DNA of 64,000 bases from Calvatia gigantea (GCA_025093985.1 JACAAK010000013.1:1-64000); one strand, 5' to 3'; counted from the stretch's first letter, positions 1 through 12,316 are shown. A program made the numbers and translations. Notes: generated by a model from the letters alone, not told the origin.

Positions 1-141
1 GAAGTTATCCGGCCATTCTGCTTAGATTACCTCTAGCATTCTTCAATCACCCGTTTTTACTTAGATAGTTTTTACCCTCAGTTTGTACGCATTCACACAA
101 ACAGAGTTTTCTATCTTATGATGAAATTTGGTGTGATTGCA

Positions 142-2280
142 TCAGTTCTCGATGTCTGAGTCTACTAGCTTTGCCTCTGACTCATCTTCCATGATTAATC
201 TATCCAAACCTTCCTTAGATAGATCAATTAAATGTTCGATTTTCTCGTCCAGCGTTAGCTTAGACTGTGCTAAGTAAGGTATTACTCTAAACGCTGCGAC
301 CTTATTTTGCCACATGGATCCGTCCAGTTCTGCTAAGATATACGCACCACCTTTGAGTTGCTGAATCACCACCATAGGTCCTAGATACCTTGGCTTCATT
401 TTGCGATCCACTGACATTTGTATGGCTGAGTTCTTAACTAAGACTAACGATCCCGGCTTTAGGTCGAAGTCTTTTATCTTATATTTCATTTCTTCTTCTA
501 GTTTTAATGCTCTATTTAACTTTTTGTTAGATAGATGTTTTCGCATTTCCTCTATGTGGTCTACGTGTTTAGCTAATGCAAGTGCTTGTAGGCCAATAAG
601 TTCTTCTGTAGATAGGAAGTGTTCTGGGTATTTAACTAACCAGGTTGCTTCTGTTATATCTAATAGTAACGTTGGGTGTGCTCCCGTTGCCATGAAGTAA
701 GGCGAACATCCCGTGCCCTTTCTTATTGTTATTCTATCAGCCCACATTACATGGTGGAGATACCAGTACCATTTTCTGACATCGCCATTTGTGGCCTTAT
801 ACAGCATTTGTCTAATATCCCAGTGGGGTCTTTCTATTGTTCCGTTAGCTTGTGAGTTGTAGGGAGAGATAGTGACTCCTTTAATCCCATACTTCTCAGC
901 TAACCAGCCAACCGCTTTCTTAAATGGTGAGCCATTATCTGTGACAATCTTCACAAGACTTTCCCATCTGCAGATGATATCTTCGAAAAGCCATTGTCCG
1001 ATAGACTTGGCATTCTCTTTTCTTAAGGCTCTGGCCTCCATCCAGGATGAAAGTCCACACCGTCCATGGACAATATAACTACAACCATTTGACGGCGGAG
1101 TCATATGCATTGTATCTGCATGTAAGATTTGGAAAAGCGATGGGGTATGCGTCACTACCGGTGGCAATTCTAATGCCATCTTCTGTCTAATCTGACACAG
1201 GTGACATGTCTTCACATACCATGCTATGTTGCCCTCCATTTCTGGCCACCAGAACCTTTGAGCTATGAGCTTTGTGGTCGTGTATGCTCCTCTGTGCCCT
1301 AGCTTATCATGACAAGTTTTCATAATTCTCATCCAATGTTCTTTAGCTAAGACAAGTGTGGGGTTTCCACTACTCGCAGACTTCCTGTATAAGCGACCGT
1401 CGTCATCTAGCCAAAAGTGTGAGGCTGCCCTCACAAATTTAGCTTGATTGGTGTCCATTTTACTGATGTCAAATCCCTTCGGGTCATTAGCTAACCATTC
1501 CCGGATTCGACTGAGTCGTTTATCTTGCATTTTAGCTGTCTCCAGCCTCTGGTCTTCATTATAGGGTGCCAGTTCTTCGTTGTCAGGTTCTTTATCTAAG
1601 CTTTCTGACTCTAAGGTAGTGACCCTATCTAAGAAAGCGCAGAGCAACTCAGGATATTTTTCCTGGTTAGCTATCGTGTGTCTGGTCTTTATGTCTTGTT
1701 GGGTAGATTCCTTAACATTATCTAAGTCATTTTGGAAATCTACCGACAGGCTCATTACTTGCTGCGTGTAGCCTGTTCGATTATCTATTTCTTCATAGAA
1801 TTCCTCTAAATCTAATGGGTCTTCGTCTTCCGGGTTAGCCTTAGATAGAATAAAGTCATCCCCGTCGTCCTCAGATCCATCATCAAAGGCACGTTCTACT
1901 GGGTCCCCTGGGTACCAAGGTCTTCTCGAGAGTCTGTCAGGCCCAAAGGCCTTACCCTTCTTGTGTATGAGTTCAAAATGAAAGTTTGTCCATATATAAT
2001 TTACCCAGCGATTTATTGTCGTGTTAGGCAGTCTTCCGGGGTTGTTCAACATTCCAAACAAATACTTAGCATCTGTCTCAACAATTAGATTTTGACAACC
2101 AGTCAATAGATAAGTCTCTTCTTCTAAGACCATTCTTAGACTGCACAATTCTCGCTTAGGTTGTGAATATCTCTGTTGTCGTTCATCTATAAGCAAAGAG
2201 TTAAACTTCACATAATGGATTATCTTAGGATCTTCTTCGTCTCTTTGATAGAGATAATATCCTACTGCTCTCCAGGACAA
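142..2280 (-). CDS. Gypsy AB copy A: RNase H-integrase part of pol
   Basis: Open 712-codon part of the polyprotein with no frameshift. The N-terminal part is RNase H: an acidic box around KRELCSL, an ETDAKYL block and a GPDRL motif near residue 115. Next comes an integrase zinc domain (HDKLGHRG with CHLC, about residues 325-365) and the catalytic core: first Asp in LHADTMH, second in VTDNGSPF, Glu in NGTIERPHW (about residues 390-495). The C-terminal part has the [16 protein letters not shown] region typical of retroelement integrases. No chromodomain follows. It would insert cDNA in the nucleus. Upstream it joins the RT through a one-base deletion near 2,280 that copy B lacks. Confidence 0.85.
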   Translation of the reverse strand: MSWRAVGYYLYQRDEEDPKIIHYVKFNSLLIDERQQRYSQPKRELCSLRMVLEEETYLLTGCQNLIVETDAKYLFGMLNNPGRLPNTTINRWVNYIWTNFHFELIHKKGKAFGPDRLSRRPWYPGDPVERAFDDGSEDDGDDFILSKANPEDEDPLDLEEFYEEIDNRTGYTQQVMSLSVDFQNDLDNVKESTQQDIKTRHTIANQEKYPELLCAFLDRVTTLESESLDKEPDNEELAPYNEDQRLETAKMQDKRLSRIREWLANDPKGFDISKMDTNQAKFVRAASHFWLDDDGRLYRKSASSGNPTLVLAKEHWMRIMKTCHDKLGHRGAYTTTKLIAQRFWWPEMEGNIAWYVKTCHLCQIRQKMALELPPVVTHTPSLFQILHADTMHMTPPSNGCSYIVHGRCGLSSWMEARALRKENAKSIGQWLFEDIICRWESLVKIVTDNGSPFKKAVGWLAEKYGIKGVTISPYNSQANGTIERPHWDIRQMLYKATNGDVRKWYWYLHHVMWADRITIRKGTGCSPYFMATGAHPTLLLDITEATWLVKYPEHFLSTEELIGLQALALAKHVDHIEEMRKHLSNKKLNRALKLEEEMKYKIKDFDLKPGSLVLVKNSAIQMSVDRKMKPRYLGPMVVIQQLKGGAYILAELDGSMWQNKVAAFRVIPYLAQSKLTLDEKIEHLIDLSKEGLDRLIMEDESEAKLVDSDIEN

Positions 2281-4997
2281 GTCACCGATAGGACTATGGG
2301 CTGAGTGCTTGGAAACTTCGGATTTCTAGTATGAAAGCAATTTTTAATTGCTTCCTTTAGATTATCTTGGGCTGTCTGCTGTTCAGGTCCCCATTCGAAC
2401 GCTATATGCATCTTGCACACATTATATAATGGTGCAGCGATTATCACAAAGTTCGGAATGTGATTCCTACATCTAACGGCTGTCCCCAAGAAAGATCTGG
2501 TTTCTGAAGCATCCTTACAAGGGCCCCATCGTAATATAACACCGATGGCGTCTGCTGTCAGTTTTCTTCCTTTATACGAGCAGTCAAATCCTACAATAGT
2601 TATATGATCTGCACATATCGTTGTCTTTGGCCCGGAAAAGGTGCCTCCCGCATATTTCATTTGTTGTAATATGCGGTTCACCATGTTCATATGTTCCCAT
2701 ATGAATCGCCTAATTCCCAGGTTTCCTTGTATAACCTCGTAATCACTGTTAGATAACTCATAACGCATAGGTGGTCCCCATATAGGCACGTCGTCAATAT
2801 AGGGGACTGTATGTTCTGGAATTTCATCTGACAATATATATGTAACATTGTCATGAAAAATAGGTACTGAATTAGTCCATCCCATAAGGCAATGTTACTA
2901 ATCTAAGGGCTCCGAATGGCGTTTGGAAAGTCGTTAGATCTCTAGACGACTCAGCCAACTGCCTTTCGTCATACCCTACATATAAATCTAATATGCCGCT
3001 ACAAGCCCTTCCCGAGAAGTGCATAGCTAATTCTTCTGTTGCAGGTGGCAGACCCGAGTGCGCGATTGTTACTCTGTTTAGAGGCTCTAAGCTATGTACT
3101 AGTCTGAGACTCTTTCCATCTTTCTTAAGTACACAAAACCATTTAGATCTATAAGATGAATTCGAGGGTTCATATACCCCCGCGTCTATTTTTCTTTTGA
3201 TAATTCTACACACTTCGTCATATATTGCCGGGGGAATCCTGAAATGTCTTTCTACCCATGGTATATGGGCAATAGTGGGGATCTCTATCAGAGGGAAAAC
3301 TCCTCCTTAAATTTGCCCCTTTCAGTATCATCCCAGCAAATGCTTTATTGTGTTCTGCAATTAACCAATGCATTAGCTTTCGCTCCTCGTAAGGTCAAGA
3401 AGCCCCCATTATGAGCCGCGTCATCTTGTTTTTTCGTTCTTTCGGTATACCTGCCTTTAGATTTGAAAGTTGGCAGGTTAACCGGTAGGATTGGCAGCTC
3501 AGCCAAGGGATCTCCAATTATTTCTCATTTTATTCTGTATTGTCTGGTAGTTCTCCCAGTACGGGTCTCACTTTCAATGTGACTGGTTTATATTTCTTAG
3601 CTAACAAAGAATATGTTCCTCCTCTGCAGGTGGTCCATAGATTTCATCTAATGCTGTCACTTTTCGAATAACTCCGCTGGGACTTACAATCTGAGATAAG
3701 AACATAGTAAGTAGTTCTTTATCGCGAGACCGCTGCGTCACTAAACTCTTCTGTAAGTATATTAGATTAACTTTGTTGGTGGTCATAGATTTTACATTGA
3801 CTGCCAACGTTTCACTAATATATGGTTTATTATCATTATCTAAGCTAATTATAAGAGCAACCTCTCCTTCGATGCCTTTTTCGAAGTCATCGAGGCTACT
3901 CAAAAATTTTGCTCTTTAATTCGCGGTAATTGGCCTTTAGCATAAGTAGGCAACGTCACTCTATTCTTTGTATTGGGATCGGTATGACTATCATTTGCAC
4001 TCCTTCAGCAGAGTTCACCACTCAACTTTCTGTTAGGACGTCGAAAGGTCTGCCTAATAATATTGAGTATGGCGGACCTGTCGACTACATGGACCTGTAG
4101 ATAGACTGTCACATCTCCAAAGCTAAATGGCACATTCTTAGCTAGACCACAAGTCCGGCTTATCTGGCCATTCGCACTCTGCATGTTGATAGTCGTGTCT
4201 GGATCCCATGTAATTCTACAGTCTATCGCCATATTTCTGGACATGGATACAGATTTGTGAACCCTATCCAACAAAGCCTCTTCTTCTCTAAGATCATTTA
4301 CTAAGGTCGGAATGACTCTTAGCAAAGCCATATCTTTGGCTGTTATAAGTCCCATTATTATCTAATGAGAATATATGCTTGCCTCTATCTTCCCGAGGTA
4401 CCGCTTCCAAGTACTGTAGGATAGGATTGGTAATTCTCCAAGTTAGATAGGGATGTCCTTCAGTGTCCCAAAACTTTCTCTGCGATTTTCTCTGGTTTCG
4501 CACGCGTTGAGACCTGTACTAAATTAATGACAGGCTCCGCATTTTCCAAATCAGATTCATCGTCTTCGATATGCAACGCGTTGTTAGATTTAATTGCTAC
4601 ACGTCTTTTAGCAATTTGGTCTTTGTACTTCTCTCGGAGTTTGGGGGAAATAGCCAACAACTCTTTGTGAGATAGAGAGATGTCTCCTTTGAGAATTCTC
4701 TCCAATATTTTATCTAGTTCAACCCCATCCTCAATTTCTGTCTTGTGTTTATATAACGGTTGCTTTTGTTCGTGCAAGTACTTTGCAGGCACAGGTGGGA
4801 CTTCTACAACCGGCCTAAGAGATCTAACGTTTTTATAAGGAAAATCATTGACCTGCTTAGATTTTGTTGGCTCTGTATTTTCCTTGTCTTTGGCACTTAG
4901 ATTAGGATCATCTTCTCTATTGCTCTCCAATTCCGTCTGTTTCCTGGCGGGGATCTTCCATCCAGGGGACGGTTTCTTCATCGAACCGCTTAAAAAC
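2262..4997 (-). pseudogene. Gypsy AB copy A: protease-RT, frameshifted
   Basis: Same protein as copy B 7,850-10,550 but broken by at least a dozen single-base insertions or deletions, for example near 2,283, 2,888, 3,297, 3,395, 3,900 and 4,450. Recognisable pieces are the RT core (LPYGMD then VPYIDDVPIWG, 2,262-3,213), the RT N-terminal region (3,601-3,903) and the protease region (4,005-4,500). The reading frame downstream is intact and substitutions are rare, so many of these indels could be consensus errors in a repeated region rather than true mutations. Confidence 0.8.
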
Positions 4998-6374
4998 CCG
5001 CACAGGCTCGGACCCGTCAACAAGCTACAAACACATCACTGGATGACGCCCCACCCAAGAAATGTGCTCGCGAGGCCGTCACATCGGCCAGGAAGACTCT
5101 CACCACTCCTGCCCTCTCCGTGTCGTCATCTGTCTCTATGACAAATTCTTCCAAACCGAAACCTCGGCGGGTGATCCTGAAGATCCCCGTCAGGGAAGAG
5201 ACAGTAACCGCCCTCCCCGAGGCCCTTCCAGAGACAATCCGTCCCGCTTCTTCGCCGGTGGGAGAGATTGACGTTGAGGAGGTTGAAGAACCCCCCAGGA
5301 ACGTTCCGGAGCCTGCAGAGCCCCGAACCTGTCATCTCCGTAAGTCTCTTTTCATCACATCTAGTCTTTCTTTGCTAATCTAACAGGTGCTGCTCGTCGT
5401 ACGGACAAGGACCTCGTTGAGGAGTGCGGCTTGAAGGCAGCCGCCTTCTTCTTCTCTGATGTTGGGCCAGCGTTCTCGCTGCTCAACACTGAGCCTTATG
5501 TGAGTGTTTTTTATAGAAGGTACACCTTAATCTAACACTTTTCTAGGGCAGCGCCGGACAGCTTCAGTGCCTTAACTGCATGAAGCTGTTCTCGCCTGAC
5601 TGTACTCCCGGTGGCAGGGACCAGGATGGCAAAACTTGCAAGTGCAAGCAATGCCTTGCCCAGAACGCTGCCCACTGTTCGGATACCAAGCCGGCACCCC
5701 TCCTCCAGTACCAGGCTGAAGGTGCTCGGCTTCACTCCCTGACCAGCGACCACTGTAGGTCCGTTTTATTCTCTTATCTAAGTTGTTATGTTGGCTGACC
5801 AACACTATTTCTTGTTAATCTAGACCTCGCTGACTGATTCCGGAACCTGATGGCGGCCCACGCTCAAGTTTTCAGGCTCGAATCTTTCCTGGACATGGCT
5901 TACGCGAACTACCACGCCCTCGTCTACTTGTTTGCGAAGGACATCCAGATTGCACGTCAACTTCATGGTCATGAGTCCTCCTTCTGGGTTGAGTCTGGGC
6001 TCTACAAGCTCCAAAGCGATGCCTCCGACCTGTTCACCTTCGTCGACGGATTCCTCAATGAAGTCCATGCTTTGGAAGATCCCGATCTCGCCCGCCGGTC
6101 TTACTTCGCTCACGGCCACTTCCTCAACGTGCTGTCTGGTTTGCGTGGGGAGGCACCCAGGACATGGCCTGGCATGCCTCCTACCCCGTCCTTCGCTTCA
6201 AAACACGCCAAGTTCACTAATCCCCCCGTCCCTCATGTCAAGAAGACCCGCTCCGCCAAATCTAAGGGGAAACAGTGAGCAGCATCGCCCCCTCCTTCCT
6301 CGAGCCTGCCTATCAGCGAGGAGGAGTTCAATTCTGGGGACAACGCAGCGGCGTCTTCTGACTACGAATCCTGA
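4998..6374 (+). pseudogene. Spliced zinc-cysteine gene antisense to Gypsy AB
   Basis: Four exons can be read: to 5,339, 5,387-5,499, 5,547-5,754 and 5,824-6,374. Introns are 5,340-5,386, 5,500-5,546 and 5,755-5,823; each starts GT, ends AG and has TAATCTA near its 3' end. The product has a Ser/Pro-rich charged N terminus, a pair of cysteine clusters (CLNC-x7-C and CKQC-x7-C), a helical middle and an acidic Ser-rich tail. The 5' end is cut at the junction with copy A. Two in-frame TGA codons (near 5,832 and at 6,276) fit mutated CGA arginine codons. It lies tail-to-tail with the pol of copy B, the same place as related genes at 57,160-58,202 and 59,145-60,359. A captured host gene is the alternative. 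Function unknown; metal and nucleic-acid binding is only a guess. Confidence 0.6.
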
Positions 6375-7118
6375 GGTTCGTGCGGCGTTTTTTCTTATTC
6401 TATATCTTGAGAGTCTTCGGAGTAGATACATTACAGTAGTAGTGTATTCTGCTCCCCCAACATCTTGCTAGGTATCTAGGTACATCCTACTTAGATACAT
6501 GTTTTTTACTTTAGTCTATCTGCATCTTTGGGTGGTACCCTGGATGCTCAATCCATCTGCTCATGTGCGTTGTTGTGTGAATCCATAAATCTTAAATTTT
6601 TTCAGAAGTAAGTGTGTGGATCCGCCAAAATTGTGTACTATTGCACATATATTGCACGTCTAGTCAAATCTAAGTCTCTGCAGTACACACTCCCCCCCAC
6701 TAAAACGGATGGGTGCCCTCACCCTTATACTATCCATTTCAGAGACGTGTGAGAGGTGTCGCTATGGCATGACCTATTTCAAATCTTGGCGACTTTTTGC
6801 ATTTCAAAGTGTCGCGGCTCATCGTTCAAAATTTGCCAAAAGCAGCCGAATTTTTCATTCTTATCTTACACAGGTTTTTCTGTTAATCTCAAGGTCTTTT
6901 TTACCAGCAGATTGAGCCGTATTTCTAGATAGACCCTTTTTTCTTATGTAGCTACATATAATCTAAACGCAGGGAACTTGTACCTCAGTTTTCCTTGCTG
7001 TATATCTCGCTAGGATCTCTTGTCATTCTCTTCATGTCTGCTGATACTGTTAACACTCGTATTGAGCTAGACGATGCGATTAGTACCTTCCAGCACCGAT
7101 TGCAACGTTTTCAGCGTC
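6375..7118. other. Noncoding between antisense gene and copy B pol
   Basis: I see no gene here. The stretch holds the presumed 3' flank of the antisense gene and a C-rich run near 6,688. It ends at the breakpoint where copy B similarity starts; the integrase of copy B is missing at this point. Confidence 0.5.
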
Positions 7119-9465
7119 GTGCCAGTTCTTCGTTGTCAGGTTCTTTATCTAAGCTTTCTGACTCTAAGGTAGTGACCCTATCTAAGAAAGCGCAGAGCAA
7201 CTCAGGATATTTTTCCTGGTTAGCTATCGTGTGTCTGGTCTTTATGTCTTGTTGGGTAGATTCCTTAACATTATCTAAGTCATTTTGGAAATCTACCGAC
7301 AGGCTCATTACTTGCTGCGTGTAGCCTGTTCGATTATCTATTTCTTCATAGAATTCCTCTAAATCTAATGGGTCTTCGTCTTCCGGGTTAGCCTTAGATA
7401 GAATAAAGTCATCCCCGTCGTCCTCAGATCCATCATCAAAGGCACGTTCTACTGGGTCCCCTGGGTACCAAGGTCTTCTCAAGAGTCTGTCAGGCCCAAA
7501 GGCCTTACCCTTCTTGTGTATGAGTTCGAAATGAAAGTTTGTCCATATATAATTTACCCAGCGATTTATTGTCGTGTTAGGCAGTCTTCCGGGGTTGTTC
7601 AACATTCCAAACAAATACTTAGCATCTGTCTCAACAATTAGATTTTGACAACCAGTCAATAGATAAGTCTCTTCTTCTAAGACCATTCTTAGACTGCACA
7701 ATTCTCGCTTAGGTTGTGAATATCTCTGTTGTCGTTCATCTATAAGCAAAGAGTTAAACTTCACATAATGGATTATCTTAGGATCTTCTTCGTCTCTTTG
7801 ATAGAGATAATATCCTACTGCTCTCCAGGACAAGTCAACCGATAGGACTATGGGCTGAGTGCTTGGAAACTTCGGATTTCTAGTATGAAAGCAATTTTTA
7901 ATTGCTTCCTTTAGATTATCTTGGGCTGTCTGCTGTTCAGGTCCCCATTCGAACGCTATATGCATCTTGCACACATTATATAATGGTGCAGCGATTATCA
8001 CAAAGTTCGGAATGTGATTCCTACATCTAACGGCTGTCCCCAAGAAAGATCTGGTTTCTGAAGCATCCTTACAAGGGCCCCATCGTAATATAACACCGAT
8101 GGCGTCTGCTGTCAGTTTTCTTCCTTTATACGAGCAGTCAAATCCTACAATAGTTATATGATCTGCACATATCGTTGTCTTTGGCCCGGAAAAGGTGCCT
8201 CCCGCATATTTCATTTGTTGTAATATGCGGTTCACCATGTTCATATGTTCCCATATGAATCGCCTAATTCCCAGGTTTCCTTGTATAACCTCGTAATCAC
8301 CGTTAGATAACTCATAACGCATAGGTGGTCCCCATATAGGCACGTCGTCAATATAGGGGACTGTATGTTCTGGAATTTCATCTGACAATATATATGTAAC
8401 ATTGTCATGAAAAATAGGTACTGAATTAGTCCATCCCATAGGCAATGTTACTAATCTAAGGGCTCCGAATGGCGTTTGGAAAGTCGTTAGATCTCTAGAC
8501 GACTCAGCCAACTGCCTTTCGTCATACCCTACATATAAATCTAATATGCCGCTACAAGCCCTTCCCGAGAAGTGCATAGCTAATTCTTCTGTTGCAGGTG
8601 GCAGACCCGAGTGCGCGATTGTTACTCTGTTTAGAGGCTCTAAGCTATGTACTAGTCTGAGACTCTTTCCATCTTTCTTAAGTACACAAAACCATTTAGA
8701 TCTATAAGATGAATTCGAGGGTTCATATACCCCCGCGTCTATTTTTCTTTTGATAATTCTACACACTTCGTCATATATTGCCGGGGGAATCCTGAAATGT
8801 CTTTCTACCCATGGTATATGGGCAATAGTGGGGATCTCTATCAGAGGGAAAAACTCCTCCTTAAATTTGCCCCTTTCAGTATCATCCCAGGCAAATGCTT
8901 TATTGTGTTCTGCAATTAACCAATGCATTAGCTTTCGCTCCTCGTAAGTCAAGAAGCCCCCATTATGAGCCGCGTCCATCTTGTTTTTTCGTTCTTTGGT
9001 ATACCTGCCTTTAGATTTGAAAGTTGGCGGGTTAACCGGTAGGATTGGCAGCTCAGCCAAGGGATCTCCAATTATTTCTCGTTTTATTCTGTATTTGTCT
9101 GGTAGTTCTCCCAGTACGGGTCTCACTTTCAATGTGACTGGTTTATATTTCTTAGCTAAACAAAGAATATGTTCCTCCTCTGCAGGTGGTCCATAGATTT
9201 CATCTAATGCTGTCACTTTTCGAATAACTCCGCTGGGACTTACAATCTGAGATAAGAACATAGTAAGTAGTTCTTTATCGCGAGACCGCTGCGTCACTAA
9301 ACTCTTCTGTAAGTATATTAGATTAACTTTGTTGGCGGTCATAGATTTTACATTGACTGCCAACGTTTCACTAATATATGGTTTATTATCATTATCTAAG
9401 CTAATTATAAGAGCAACCTCTCCTTCGATGCCTTTTTCGAAGTCATCGAGGCTACTCAAAAATTT
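7119..9465 (-). CDS. Gypsy AB copy B: reverse transcriptase-RNase H
   Basis: Long open frame of about 780 codons. The first about 200 residues are a linker. RT follows (about residues 215-460), with KKDGKSLRLVHSLEPLN, TFQTPFGALRLVTLPMGW and the catalytic box YIDDVPIWG, both aspartates present. RNase H follows (about 535-665: acidic residue in VDLSW, KRELCSL, ETDAKYL, GPDRL). In this frame a TAA lies only four codons upstream of the first sense codons, so the frame is probably reached by -1 shifting at 9,459-9,465. The element copies its RNA in cytoplasmic particles. The frame is cut at 7,119; integrase is absent. Confidence 0.85.
9422..9465 (-). promoter_or_regulatory. Candidate -1 frameshift signal, pro/pol of family AB
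   Basis: On the minus strand the heptamer A_AAT_TTT (9,465-9,459) is in the protease frame and is followed at once by TGA (9,458-9,456). A -1 slip continues into the RT frame (TTG AGT AGC). Seven bases after the heptamer, CCTCGATG (9,451-9,444) can pair with CATCGA(A)GG (9,430-9,422), an 8-bp stem with one bulged A. In the RT frame a TAA lies four codons upstream, so the overlap window is tiny. Copy A has the same site near 3,900. Confidence 0.7.
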
Positions 9466-10553
9466 TGCTCTTTAATTCGCGGTAATTGGCCTTTAGCATA
9501 AGTAGGCAACGTCACTCTATTCTTTGTATTGGGATCGGTAATGACTATCATTTGCACTCCTTCAGCAGAGTTCACCACTCAACTTTCTGTTAGGATGTCG
9601 AAAGGTCTGCCTAATAATATTGAGTATGGCGGACTGTCGACTACATGGACCTGTAGATAGACTGTCACATCTCCAAAGCTGAATGGCACATTCTTAGCTA
9701 GACCACAAGTCCGGCTTATCTGGCCATTCGCACTCTGCATGTTGATAGTCGTGTCTGGATCCCATGTAATTCTACAGTCTATCGCCATATTTCTGGACAT
9801 GGATACAATTTGTGAACCACTATCCAACAAAGCCTCTTCTTCTCTAAGATCATTTACTAAGGTCGGAATGACTCTTAGCAAAGCCATATCTTTGGCTGTT
9901 ATAGTCCCATTATTATCTAATGAGAATATATGCTTGCCTCTATCTTCCCGAGGTACCGCTTCCAAGTACTGTAGGATAGGATTGGTAATTCTCCAAGTTA
10001 GATAGGGATGTCCTTCAGTGTCCAAAACTTTCTCTGCGATTTTCTCTGGTTTCGCACGCGTTGAGACCTGTACTAAATTAATGACAGGCTCCGCATTTTC
10101 CAAATCAGATTCATCGTCTTCGATATGCAACGCGTTGTTAGATTTAATTGCTACACGTCTTTTAGCAATTTGGTCTTTGTACTTCTCTCGGAGTTTGGGG
10201 GAAATAGCCAACAACTCTTTGTGAGATAGAGAGATGTCTCCTTTGAGAATTCTCTCCAATATTTTATCTAGTTCAACCCCATCCTCAATTTCTGTCTTGT
10301 GTTTATATAACGGTTGCTTTTGTTCGTGCAAGTACTTTGCAGGCACAGGTGGGACTTCTACAACCGGCCTAAGAGATCTAACGTTTTTATAAGGAAAATC
10401 ATTGACCTGCTTAGATTTTGTTGGCTCTGTATTTTCCTTGTCTTTGGCACTTAGATTAGGATCATCTTCTCTATTGCTCTCCAATTCCGTCTGTTTCCTG
10501 GCGGGGATCTTCCATCCAGGGGACGGTTTCTTCATCGAACCGCTTAAAAACCC
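9456..10553 (-). CDS. Gypsy AB copy B: aspartic protease ORF
   Basis: About 320 codons from the gag/pro shift site to TGA at 9,579, then 40 more codons in frame to TGA at 9,456. The N-terminal two thirds is charged and low in complexity. The protease lies near residues 225-315: catalytic LLDSGSQIVSMS and the flap-end motif YSILLGRP. It would cut the polyprotein during particle maturation. The first ATG (MKKPSPGW, 10,535) is only six codons after the slippery site, so internal initiation is a second possibility. The TGA at 9,579 occurs in both copies and fits an old CGA to TGA change. Confidence 0.75.
10507..10553 (-). promoter_or_regulatory. Candidate -1 frameshift signal, gag/pro of family AB
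   Basis: On the minus strand the heptamer G_GGT_TTT (10,553-10,547) is in the gag frame and is followed directly by the gag stop TAA (10,546-10,544). The -1 frame has a TAA seven codons upstream and then runs open through the protease. Downstream stems are weaker than in X: CGGTT with AACCG about 5 nt after the heptamer, and a larger CCTGG/CCAGG hairpin. Confidence 0.6.
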
Positions 10554-12316
10554 GACTGATTCTTTTTAGAGCTGTCCTTCTTCTGAGCCAAAGCCAAAAT
10601 CTTTGCAAGCTGACTGGCCAGGTCGTCAGAGTCATCTTCTTCATCAGACACTGGTTCAGGATCTTTAGCTTTGTGTGATTTCGCAGGCTTAGTGCTAGAT
10701 AGCAATGTTTCAATTGTATTAAGACGGCCTTTTAGATTTTCTAGTTCTAAGCCACGTCTATCTAACACTTGCCTACTCTCTTCAATTATACTATCTCTAG
10801 TATCTTTGAGTTGGTTTGTGTAGATGGAAATCTCAGGTGCGTGACCATAAGATTGGTAGGGGCCTAGATCAGGTACTTTCTCTTCTTGAGGCAATTCAGG
10901 TTGCATGCCTAGGCATACCAATAGCATGTTTGGTAAGTACTTCGCTACAATAGCCTTAATAGACATCCCTTCGATTCTAGGTATGGGTGAGCCGTCTGCA
11001 AATCTAAGTTGATTTCCATCGACTTTAATTTTTCCATCTTTCACGTCCTGGTCTTTTTCTGGACATGCGAGCCAATGATGCTTTGGATCGAAACAATAGT
11101 AGCATCCTCTGCCTATCCTGGCCGCGGCCTTGTTATTCTGTCTCGGCTGTCCCTGACCATAGTTTACAGGGTTTGCAGGACGCGTAAATTTTGTCTGCAT
11201 TGTAGCTTTCATGGAGTCCATAAAGCTCTGCATATTTTTCTGATTAGCAGCCAGAGTATCTTTTAGATTAGCGATTTCTTCGCGTAAGTCTGACTGCTGC
11301 TCAGTGGGCTCATGTTTTACTTGCGGTGGTATAGCTTGAGACATAGTCTCCGGATTGTTATCATATTTTAGCGCTTTAGCTATGGTCTTTCCACTGACCA
11401 GCTCCACTGCTTTAGCAATGACTTCAGTCCAATTATATGGATCTTCGCCTTGGGCCACGCCTCCTGCGCGAGCGCGACCGTTGATACTTAATCTAGTATT
11501 CAGGTTTTCTTGGAAGTGTTTATCTAGACTTCCAACAAACATTTCTACCAGTTCATGGTTTGTTACGAGTGGCAGATTTGTTAGACATTTTTCTGCTTGT
11601 AAAGAGAACTTCCTCTTAAAAGCTAAGAGGTGCTCTTTGTCAAACATACTAATGTGTTTGTATTCTCGTCCTAATGCTCGTAATCTAGCAACTGAACCTT
11701 GTTCTTCTGCTACGAGTTCCGGATACTCCTGCTTCAAACGATTTTTAAAACCATTCCAGTCTGGAGTTATATATTCCAGGAAACTCGACCATTCATCTCG
11801 TACGCTAGGCTCTACATAGCTAACGGCCCATTTTACTTTATCTTCCATGTCTGTGATACTAGAGACATCGAATAAGCATTCTAGACACCATAGGAAGTCT
11901 CGGAGTGTAGCTCCTTGACCATCCCATACTGGGGCTCCTGTAGCCATGGGGTTTGGCATAGCAGGGCTAGGCATAGCGTTTAGCTGATTTGAGTTCGTTT
12001 GAGAGGTAGTTTGGGTCTGTGGTTGTGCCGGAATTGGCAGGTTTCGCGCTAGATTAGGTGAAGGGTTCACGGAAGCAGCAGGATTTACTGTTCGTGAAGT
12101 GTGTTTGTGAGCTGAACTTTCGCCAAGAGTGTCTGAGTGTTGAGAACGGCGGGTGTTTCTAAGCAACTGCTCTTAATTATCTAGCTTCGGTAACAGCTCT
12201 GTTCTTCTAGAATTTTGAGTCTCTCGACCTTTGGGTTTTGTTCTGTTCTGTTCTGGTACAGGATGTGAAGTAGCAATCTGTTTTTTATATGCTCCGGGTG
12301 GAGGCCCGAAGCTCAT
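10544..12316 (-). CDS. Gypsy AB copy B: gag
   Basis: Structural capsid protein. The frame starts at ATG 12,316 (MSFGPPPGAYKK), meets one in-frame TAA at 12,173-12,175 (CAA to TAA would explain it), then runs open to TAA at 10,544. The first about 90 residues after the TAA are Ser/Gln/Pro-rich and disordered. The capsid-like region follows (WDGQGATLRDFLW, ISMFDKEHLLAFKRKF). A cysteine motif CYYCFDPKHHWLAC is a C-x2-C-x4-H-x4-C zinc knuckle for RNA binding. The tail is acidic and coiled. An initiation downstream of the TAA is possible. Confidence 0.75.

Larger units (their letters stand above)
1..4997 (-). mobile_element. Ty3/Gypsy family AB, copy A (3' part)
   Basis: Minus-strand element holding, in transcription order, the end of the gag/protease region, protease, reverse transcriptase, RNase H and integrase. 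Positions 1,566-4,997 are nearly identical to 7,119-10,556 of copy B. The element lacks gag and runs off the left edge of the window, where 1-141 is 3' noncoding sequence. Similarity to copy B stops abruptly at about 4,997, inside the gag/protease frameshift site. Substitutions against B are few and mostly at CpG, while single-base indels are many from 2,280 to 4,480. No LTR is visible within the copy. Confidence 0.85.

Noticed and set aside
5126..5335. Minus-strand ORF opposite the spliced zinc-cysteine gene
   Set aside because: The plus strand has the splice signals and cysteine clusters; the minus ORF has neither.
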